Positions 1 through 6,531 of a DNA stretch of 32,786 nucleotides are shown in pieces. A model generated the notes under the pieces. The model was not told the origin of the DNA. It did not search any database and saw only the letters and a program-made list of their open reading frames with translations. Position numbers and translations under genes: made by a program. Source of the DNA: Prevotella sp. DNF00663 (GTDB lineage: Bacteria > Bacteroidota > Bacteroidia > Bacteroidales > Bacteroidaceae); contig NZ_KQ960655.1 of NCBI RefSeq assembly GCF_001553265.1, positions 1 through 32,786 of the forward strand. The letters run 5' to 3'. Position 1 is the first letter of the stretch. Every line of letters begins with the position of its first letter.

Positions 1-144
1 AAGAGGGGGTATCAATTTTGACACACCCTCCTACGATTCCTAAGATATAATCATTCTGCTATAGTTGCGTTATGACAAAGATATTTTTAGATTGGATAAG
101 AATTTTATTTCCGTCTCCCACTTATGTTTTTTATATTTCTAAGT

Positions 145-175
145 TTTGAAATTACGGGATTTTTATGTATGTTTG
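145..175 (+). promoter_or_regulatory. Bacteroidota housekeeping promoter of pepT
   Basis: TTTG at 145-148 and TATGTTTG at 168-175 are separated by 19 bases, matching the Bacteroidota -33/-7 promoter (TTTG, 19-21 bases, TAnnTTTG). The predicted transcript starts near 182, about 26 bases before the pepT ATG. Bases 1-144 hold no supported gene. An imperfect 13-bp stem at 3-30 (two mismatches) may be the terminator of a gene lying to the left. Confidence 0.75.
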
Positions 176-207
176 CAGTACTATATTTATAAAGACAAAA
201 TTGTAAA

Positions 208-1431
208 ATGGAAATAACCGAACGATTTATCAACTACACCAAGTTCGACACACAGTCGGCTGAAGACTCTGAGACCGTGCCGAGTACGGCGAAACAATTG
301 GAATTTGCCAAATATCTGGTTAAGGAATTAGAGAACGAAGGATTGAGCGATGTGAAGATGGATGATATGGGTTACATCTATGCCACACTGAAAGCTAACA
401 CCAAGAAGAAGTTACCGACCATCGGTTTCATCTCTCATTACGATACAAGTCCCGATGCCAGTGGCTACGGAGTAAAGGCACGCGTTATCGAAAACTATGA
501 TGGTAACGATATAGAATTGTCGCCGGGCATCATCTCTAGTACTGACAAGTTTCCTGAACTCAAAGACCATAAGGGCGAAGACATCATCGTTACCGATGGT
601 ACAACACTGCTCGGAGCCGACGACAAAGCCGGTATAGCTGAGATAGTACAGGCAATGTGCTACCTACGCGACCACGATGAGATAAAGCATGGAGACATTC
701 GTGTGGGCTTCAATCCCGATGAAGAGATTGGTATGGGGGCTCATCATTTCGATGTAGAGAAGTTTGGTTGTGATTGGGCATATACCATGGATGGCGGCGA
801 TTTGGGCGATTTGGAATACGAAAACTTCAATGCTGCCAGTGCCAAGGTGTTTATCAAGGGTGTGAGTGTGCATACCGGATATGCCAAAGGTAAGATGATT
901 AATGCCAATCGATTGGCTTGCGAGTTTAATAACATGATTCCGGAGACCGATTTACCGGAGACTACGGAGGGTTATCAAGGCTTTTACCATCTGCTAGGTA
1001 TTGAGAGTCGTACGGAAGAAGCGAAGTTGAGTTATATTATTCGCGACCACGATCGAGAGAAATTCGAGGATCGCAAAGACTTCATGGAAGACTGTGTGAA
1101 GTGTATGAACGAGAAATACGGTGAAGGAACAGTACGTATTGAACTGAAAGATCAGTATTACAACATGAAGGAAAAGATAGATCCGAACATGCATGTTATC
1201 GATATTGTACTGAAAGCTATGCAGGAAAGCGGTGTAGCACCGAAGGTTGCTCCTATCCGTGGCGGTACGGATGGTGCGCAGCTCAGCTTCAAGGGCTTGC
1301 CTTGTCCCAATATTTTTGCTGGCGGTGTCAACTTCCACGGGCCTTATGAGTTTGTCTCTGTGCAGGTAATGGAGAAAGCTGTGGATGTCATCGTGAAGAT
1401 ATGCGAGATTACCGGGAACTATGAAGATTAA
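208..1431 (+). CDS. pepT: Peptidase T (tripeptide aminopeptidase)
   Basis: This is a cytoplasmic two-zinc M20B metallopeptidase that removes the N-terminal residue from tripeptides, feeding amino-acid recycling. Its 407 residues match the usual length of about 408. The family signature is complete: HYDTSPD with zinc ligand His77 and catalytic Asp79, bridging Asp at 138 in GADDKAG, catalytic Glu172 and ligand Glu173 in DEEIG, Asp195 in the YTMDGG stretch, and His377 in NFHGPYE. The dimerisation domain lies between, at roughly 205-320. A well-formed promoter sits just upstream and a strong hairpin follows the stop, so it is probably transcribed alone. The start ATG at 208 gives the normal PepT N-terminus. 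Confidence 0.95.
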   Translation: MEITERFINYTKFDTQSAEDSETVPSTAKQLEFAKYLVKELENEGLSDVKMDDMGYIYATLKANTKKKLPTIGFISHYDTSPDASGYGVKARVIENYDGNDIELSPGIISSTDKFPELKDHKGEDIIVTDGTTLLGADDKAGIAEIVQAMCYLRDHDEIKHGDIRVGFNPDEEIGMGAHHFDVEKFGCDWAYTMDGGDLGDLEYENFNAASAKVFIKGVSVHTGYAKGKMINANRLACEFNNMIPETDLPETTEGYQGFYHLLGIESRTEEAKLSYIIRDHDREKFEDRKDFMEDCVKCMNEKYGEGTVRIELKDQYYNMKEKIDPNMHVIDIVLKAMQESGVAPKVAPIRGGTDGAQLSFKGLPCPNIFAGGVNFHGPYEFVSVQVMEKAVDVIVKICEITGNYED

Positions 1432-1456
1432 CCAAAAGAACTATTCATAAATAAGC

Positions 1457-1497
1457 AAGGAGCTGAATGAACGGTGTACGCTCATTCAGCTCCTTTT
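1457..1497 (+). terminator. Hairpin terminator after pepT
   Basis: A perfect 14-bp stem (1457-1470 with 1482-1495) encloses an 11-base loop and runs into TTTT at 1494-1497. It lies 25 bases after the pepT stop and ends 15 bases before the likely antiporter ATG, so it doubles as the leader of that gene. The T-run is short. Confidence 0.75.
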
Positions 1498-1512
1498 CAT
1501 ATCAAACAATTT

Positions 1513-3762
1513 ATGGCCGAATTACCCCATCTTATAGCCGATCTTGCCTTGATATTGGTTGTGGCAGGTATCGTTATCTTATTGTTCAAAAAGTTGTGCC
1601 AACCTCTCGTGTTGGGCTATATTCTTGCCGGATTCCTTGTTTCGCCCCACATGCCTTATACCATGTCGGTGGTCGATAAGGCCGATATACAGACGTGGGC
1701 CGATATAGGTGTGCTGTTCCTCTTGTTTGCTTTGGGACTGGACTTCTCGGTTAAGAAGATCTTGAAGATGGGGTTGGCACCGGTGATAGCTTCGCTTACT
1801 ATCATTTTCTGCATGATGTTGTTGGGCATTAATGTCGGTCATGCGTTCGGATGGGGTAAGATGGACTGTATCTTCTTGGGTGGTATGCTGGCTATGTCGT
1901 CCACCACTATTATATATAAAGCGCTCGACAACCTTGGACTTCGGCAGCAGAAGTTTGCCGGATTGGTGATGAGTGTGCTTATATTAGAGGATGTATTGGC
2001 TATTGTTTTGATGGTAATGCTAAGTACATTGGCTGGTGGGAGTAGTCCGGATGGGGGACAATTATTCGGCTCATTGTTCCGTATTGGTTACTTCTTGGTG
2101 CTTTGGTTCGTCGTAGGATTGTTTGTTATACCAAGCTTTTTGCGCAAGACACGTAAGTTGATGAATAGTGAGACGCTGGTCATCGTGGCGTTGGGACTCT
2201 GCTGTCTGATGGCTGTCATCTCTACACAGGTAGGTTTTAGCAGTGCCTTTGGTGCATTTGTGATGGGCAGTATTTTAGCCGAGACGGTGGAAGCCGATAA
2301 GATTATCCGTGTGGTGGAACCTATTAAGAATCTTTTTGGAGCCATCTTCTTCGTCTCAGTGGGTATGTTGGTAGACCCTGTTGTGATGATGAAGTATGCC
2401 GCACCCATCGTTGTGTTGGTGTTGACCATCCTCGTCGGGCAGGGAGTATTTGGTACATTGGGCTTTTTACTCAGCGGGCAGTCGCTGAAGACAGCTATGC
2501 GTTGTGGTTTCTCTATGGCGCAAATAGGTGAGTTTGCTTTCATCATAGCCTCGTTGGGGTTGTCGCTTGGCGTAATCAGTAAATTCCTTTATCCGGTGGT
2601 AGTGGCCGTTTCGGTTATTACAACCTTCCTCACTCCGTATATGATGCGGGCTGCCGAACCATGCTATCTGTTGGTGGAGAGGCGCCTTCCCAAGCGCTGG
2701 TTGAGGCGTTTGAACCATTTGAGTGTGGACAATCACATGTCTAACGAGGCCGGAACATGGAGAATGTTACTGCGGAAGTTACTTGTCAGCACGGCCATCT
2801 ATGGTATTTTGTCGGCTGCTGTGACTGCTATGATGCTCACTTTCTTCCTACCTTTTGTGCGCCATTTGCTGCCTCATTGGTGGGCAAACGGCGTGTGTGG
2901 CGTGTTGACGGTGGCTTTGATTTCACCTTTCCTGCGTGCGTTGGTGATGCGACATTTCCACAGTGAAGAGTTTAAACAGTTATGGACAGAGAATCGTATC
3001 AACCGTCTGCCACTGCTTTTCACAAGCTTGGTGAGGGTGATTATAGCATCGGCCTTCATCTTCTATATCTGTAATTACTTGACAAGGTTTACCAATGCGC
3101 TGATGATAACGATAGCTGTGGCTATGATAATCCTCATGATACTGTCACGGTCGTTGAAACATCGGAGTATCAGATTGGAACGTTTGTTCATTCAAAACTT
3201 GCAGTCGCGCGACATAGAAGCACGTGTGCATGGGCGTAAACGACCGCTCTTTGAGGGACATCTGCTTGATCGTGACATCCATATCAGCGATGTGGACGTG
3301 CCCGAAGATTCGGTGTGGGCCGGTCAGTCGCTACGGCAATTGCAATTCCGCAATCGTTTTGGGGTGCATGTGAGTAGTATCTTGCGTGGCAGACAGCGGC
3401 TGAACATCCCCAATGGTGATACGATAATCTTTCCCGGCGATACAATTCAGGTGATAGGAAACGATGAACAGTTGCATCATTTTTCTGCGGCTATGAAAGG
3501 AGCATTGGTGCCTGAAGATGCAGAAATAGAGAAGCGAGAGATGAAATTGCGGCAACTGGTAATCGGGAAAGATAGCTGTTTGGCCGGAAAAACATTGAAA
3601 GAAAGTGGTATCCGCGACCGTTATAATTGCATGGTTGTGGGTGCCGAGCAGGGGCAACAGACGCTCACGCTCATCAATCCTACCCATGTGTTTGAGGTGG
3701 GAGATGTGGTTTGGGTGGTAGGCGAGGAGTCTTCATTACAAGATTTGATGAAATTGGGATAA
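1513..3762 (+). CDS. CPA2-type cation:proton antiporter with two C-terminal TrkA-C domains
   Basis: An inner-membrane monovalent cation/proton antiporter of the KefB/KefC-like CPA2 group, probably for potassium or sodium homeostasis; the ion cannot be read from sequence. From ATG 1513 it has 749 residues. About 12 hydrophobic segments fill residues 1-390, followed by an unusual additional membrane block (about 415-545) and two soluble TrkA-C (RCK_C) domains at about 584-655 and 677-749. No NAD-binding TrkA-N Rossmann domain is visible, unlike E. coli KefB/KefC. A GTG at 1474 is in frame but sits inside the terminator hairpin, so ATG 1513 is preferred. No clear TAnnTTTG element precedes it; expression may depend on read-through of the hairpin. 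Confidence 0.85.
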   Translation: MAELPHLIADLALILVVAGIVILLFKKLCQPLVLGYILAGFLVSPHMPYTMSVVDKADIQTWADIGVLFLLFALGLDFSVKKILKMGLAPVIASLTIIFCMMLLGINVGHAFGWGKMDCIFLGGMLAMSSTTIIYKALDNLGLRQQKFAGLVMSVLILEDVLAIVLMVMLSTLAGGSSPDGGQLFGSLFRIGYFLVLWFVVGLFVIPSFLRKTRKLMNSETLVIVALGLCCLMAVISTQVGFSSAFGAFVMGSILAETVEADKIIRVVEPIKNLFGAIFFVSVGMLVDPVVMMKYAAPIVVLVLTILVGQGVFGTLGFLLSGQSLKTAMRCGFSMAQIGEFAFIIASLGLSLGVISKFLYPVVVAVSVITTFLTPYMMRAAEPCYLLVERRLPKRWLRRLNHLSVDNHMSNEAGTWRMLLRKLLVSTAIYGILSAAVTAMMLTFFLPFVRHLLPHWWANGVCGVLTVALISPFLRALVMRHFHSEEFKQLWTENRINRLPLLFTSLVRVIIASAFIFYICNYLTRFTNALMITIAVAMIILMILSRSLKHRSIRLERLFIQNLQSRDIEARVHGRKRPLFEGHLLDRDIHISDVDVPEDSVWAGQSLRQLQFRNRFGVHVSSILRGRQRLNIPNGDTIIFPGDTIQVIGNDEQLHHFSAAMKGALVPEDAEIEKREMKLRQLVIGKDSCLAGKTLKESGIRDRYNCMVVGAEQGQQTLTLINPTHVFEVGDVVWVVGEESSLQDLMKLG

Positions 3763-3898
3763 AGAATTCCTATTCCTAGCGATGTAATATCTATTTAACA
3801 TGCTTTAAAGTTTATCAATGCAAGATTCTTTTATTTGTGTATTTACTGTTTGAGTACTCACCTACAAAATTAGTATTAACGCAAAAAACAGAACTGAA

Positions 3899-4669
3899 AT
3901 GAAAACGAATAATGCAGTTTCCCAACTGATAAGACAGACTAAAGGAATAAAAATTACCGGTTTTCTATCGGTATTGATGATGATGGTAACATCAATTTTG
4001 ATTACTTCATGTAACTCGGATGGTGATAATAATGGGTTTCGAGGTAAGCCATTGGCCAATGCTGTGGTAACGGTAAAACCTATGAAGGATGGAAAGAAGT
4101 TCTATATTTGGATGTCAGAAGATAAAGTTGGACATGCCAAAAATTATGCAAAATCACCTTTTGGAGACAAAGAAGTACGTGCGCTTGCCAATCTTCGGGA
4201 AGAAGGAAAGGATAAAAATGGTGTCTTGCAGTTCTATGTCAATTGGATGGATAGCATTAGAACGAAGCCCGCTGTGAAGACATTGGGCGAAAAGCAAGAT
4301 ATAGCAACGTACGGGAATGACCCTGTGGATGTTATCAGAGCGTTTCCTACGGTGGCTGAAGATGGCTATCTGACATTAGGATTCCACACGATGTGGGGAG
4401 TAAATAATAATAAGAAGCATGTCTTTAACCTTGTTATGGATACGAATCCTAAAGACCCATACGAGTTAGAATTCCGTCATCATGCGCATGGAGATGTTAC
4501 TGGTGTACTGAGACCGGCTTTTATAGCATTCCGATTGGCTAAAATAGATAGTTTAGCTAAAGCGCAAGGGAAGAAGAAAGTAACATTGAAGTTGAAGTGG
4601 AAGTCGTTTTTCGGTCAGGAGAGCGTTACGTTTGACTATCGTGTGAGGGACGACTTATTAAAGAAATAA
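3899..4669 (+). CDS. NigD-like lipoprotein
   Basis: Envelope lipoprotein of the Bacteroidota-specific NigD-like family. An N-terminal hydrophobic stretch (about 20-36) leads to the lipobox LITSC with Cys38 as acylation site. Family hallmarks follow: an N-terminal OB-like part, PFGDKEVRAL, FYVNWMDSI, the YGNDPVDVI motif, EDGYLTLGFHTMWG and the beta-sandwich end KLKWKSFFGQ. The biochemical role of the family is unknown. From memory, NigD1 of Bacteroides thetaiotaomicron mediates increased outer-membrane vesicle formation when the Dma1 anti-sigma factor is lost. Here the stop codon TAA is immediately followed by the GTG start of the sigma factor, so the two are translationally coupled. No canonical TAnnTTTG promoter is present upstream (only TACTGTTTG near 3844), fitting control by an alternative sigma factor. 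Confidence 0.85.
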   Translation: MKTNNAVSQLIRQTKGIKITGFLSVLMMMVTSILITSCNSDGDNNGFRGKPLANAVVTVKPMKDGKKFYIWMSEDKVGHAKNYAKSPFGDKEVRALANLREEGKDKNGVLQFYVNWMDSIRTKPAVKTLGEKQDIATYGNDPVDVIRAFPTVAEDGYLTLGFHTMWGVNNNKKHVFNLVMDTNPKDPYELEFRHHAHGDVTGVLRPAFIAFRLAKIDSLAKAQGKKKVTLKLKWKSFFGQESVTFDYRVRDDLLKK

Positions 4670-5233
4670 GTGCAACTAACAGAGACACAGCAAGAACTGC
4701 GCATTGCTCAGGGACTTCGCCAACGGAATAAAACGGCGATGAGGGACTTCTATGCTCTATATGCCGGAAGACTCACCGCCGTTTGTTCGCGTTATATACA
4801 AAGCGATGCCGATGTGAAAGATGTTCTTCAGGAAGCTCTGATTAAGGTGTTTATGAATGCCGAAAACTTTGAATATCGGGCTGCAGGGTCATTATTGGCA
4901 TGGGGTAAAAGGATTGTAGTAAATGAAGCATTGAGCTTCCTCAGGAAGTCGAAGACTGTACCATTGTTGTTCGATGAAAACTTACCGGAGGTGGCAGACG
5001 ATGATGATATGCCGGTAGACGAGGTGCCACCGAAGGTGTTACAAGAGATGATTCGAGAGCTGCCCGATGGGTATCGAACGGTATTCAACCTCTATGTATT
5101 TGAAGATAAAAGCCATAAAGAAATAGGAAATATACTAGGTATCAAAGAAAAATCATCGGCATCGCAGCTGAATAGGGCGAAAACGATATTGAAAAAGAAG
5201 ATAATTGAATATAAGAAAGGAGGACGGGTATGA
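4670..5233 (+). CDS. ECF-type RNA polymerase sigma factor (Das-like partner of the Dma protein)
   Basis: Extracytoplasmic-function sigma-70 factor of 187 residues. Region 2 covers about 22-90 (TAMRDFYALYAGRL, DVLQEALIKVF, then the helix with RIVVNEALSFLRKSK). Region 4 covers about 126-175 (LPDGYRTVFNLYVFEDKSHKEIGNILGI, a helix-turn-helix). The start is GTG at 4670, abutting the NigD stop; the next ATG would remove the start of region 2, so GTG is preferred. Its stop overlaps the next start as ATGA, with a strong AGGAGG ribosome site at 5218-5223. This fixed stoichiometric coupling is typical of a sigma/anti-sigma pair. The regulon is inferred to include its own operon. Confidence 0.92.
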   Translation: MQLTETQQELRIAQGLRQRNKTAMRDFYALYAGRLTAVCSRYIQSDADVKDVLQEALIKVFMNAENFEYRAAGSLLAWGKRIVVNEALSFLRKSKTVPLLFDENLPEVADDDDMPVDEVPPKVLQEMIRELPDGYRTVFNLYVFEDKSHKEIGNILGIKEKSSASQLNRAKTILKKKIIEYKKGGRV

Positions 5234-6483
5234 GCAATGATTGGCTAAAGACATTGCGTAGCAAGATGGAAAATTACGAGGAAACAGCTCCACAAGGGTT
5301 GCTAGACGATGTAATGGGACGTCTGGAAGTTCTCGATCAAGAGTATGCTCCAATCTCAATAGAAGAGGAAAAGGTACCTGATAAGGTGCGAGGCAAGGGC
5401 ATTGTAGTTGCTTTATTGCTTGGTGCTGCGGCTGTGGGATTGGTTCTATTGACCAATACTTCGGTAAATCAGGTGAACCAAGGGGTGAAAATAAATGCCC
5501 CAATGGCAGATTTTCATGAACACGAAACTCCTACAAAACAGTATATAAGTGAAACTAATCAAGATTTGGTAGCCCAAGTTAAGAAGGCTGTCGAGAGTAT
5601 ATTACCACCGGTTGTGCGTCGTTTGGAGACGGATAATAGTGGGGGAATGATAGCTCAAGTATTGAATCAGGATAGCACAGTGGTATCGCCTGACCAACAG
5701 GTGTTGCCATCTAAAAAGACAGAAGAGAAGCCTATAACAGAGAAGAAACAAAACAAAACCTCGTCTACACGGTCTCGTGATAATGGATTATTGGCTTTGG
5801 TACATAATCAAAAGAAAACCCATGAAGGGTTGAAATTTGGCTTATCGCTAGGAGGATTACCTAAATCGGCTAATTTGAGTAACTCCGATTATGCGGCACT
5901 TGCTGTGAGTAATGACTATGAAATGTTGCCCGAAAAGACTACCTATATCATACCTGTGGGACAAAATGAAGTAAAAAAGAAGGTACATCATCATCAACCG
6001 GTGACTGTAGGAGTAACGTTGTCAATCCCATTAATGCATCGTTTGAGCCTTGAGACTGGTTTGATGTACAGCTATCACAGTTCTGATATGGCCAATGTCG
6101 TTGGTTCTACATCGTATAGTAGTAAGCAACAGCTTCACTTCGTGGGTATTCCGTTGGAAATGAACTACTCCTTATGGCAGAATAACAAGTTGAATGTTTA
6201 TGTCGCAGCGGGTGGACGAGCTGAAAAACTACTCTCTGGTCGCCAAGAAAACGGGGAGGATAGTAATGGGAAGTCGACTTACAGTAAGGTTAAGATGGAA
6301 CGATTGCAGTGGTCGCTAAGCAGTCGTATGGGTGTGGAATATAAATTATCACATAAACTAGGACTCTATGTTGAACCGGGAGCTGCCTATCATTTTGACA
6401 ATAAATCAGATGTTCAGACGATTTATAACGACCGACCAATAACTTTTGAACTAAAAGCCGGTATCCGATTTAATACGAAATAA
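5230..6483 (+). CDS. Dual membrane-spanning anti-sigma factor (Dma-like): cytoplasmic head, TM, linker, OM beta-barrel
   Basis: A 417-residue protein with four readable parts: a charged helical head (1-55, presumed sigma binding), one hydrophobic helix (57-75, GIVVALLLGAAAVGLVLL), a polar linker rich in Lys, Thr, Gln and Ser (76-200) with no predicted fold, and a beta-strand-rich C-terminal domain (200-417) with alternating aromatic strands of the PorT/OmpA-like outer-membrane barrel type. There is no cleavable signal peptide. This is the Dma architecture, in which one chain spans inner and outer membranes and holds a sigma factor in the cytoplasm. The gene overlaps the ECF sigma gene by 4 bases and is the last gene before a terminator. 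Databases may label it simply as a porin-family protein. Confidence 0.87.
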   Translation: MSNDWLKTLRSKMENYEETAPQGLLDDVMGRLEVLDQEYAPISIEEEKVPDKVRGKGIVVALLLGAAAVGLVLLTNTSVNQVNQGVKINAPMADFHEHETPTKQYISETNQDLVAQVKKAVESILPPVVRRLETDNSGGMIAQVLNQDSTVVSPDQQVLPSKKTEEKPITEKKQNKTSSTRSRDNGLLALVHNQKKTHEGLKFGLSLGGLPKSANLSNSDYAALAVSNDYEMLPEKTTYIIPVGQNEVKKKVHHHQPVTVGVTLSIPLMHRLSLETGLMYSYHSSDMANVVGSTSYSSKQQLHFVGIPLEMNYSLWQNNKLNVYVAAGGRAEKLLSGRQENGEDSNGKSTYSKVKMERLQWSLSSRMGVEYKLSHKLGLYVEPGAAYHFDNKSDVQTIYNDRPITFELKAGIRFNTK

Positions 6484-6501
6484 GCAAATAATAAAAAGAA
6501 G

Positions 6502-6527
6502 AAAGCGAGGCCAGACGGTCTCGCTTT
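6502..6527. terminator. Bidirectional terminator between the Dma-like gene and lptD
   Basis: An 11-bp stem (6502-6512 with 6517-6527, one G-T pair) with a 4-base loop lies between convergent genes. T-runs follow on the plus side (TTTTT at 6525-6529) and, read on the minus strand, after the other arm (6495-6499). Confidence 0.85.
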
Positions 6528-6531
6528 TTAT

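Noticed and set aside
5230..6483. Simple porin-family outer-membrane protein
   Set aside because: There is no signal peptide; a cytoplasmic head and uncleaved membrane helix precede the barrel and the gene overlaps a sigma factor gene.
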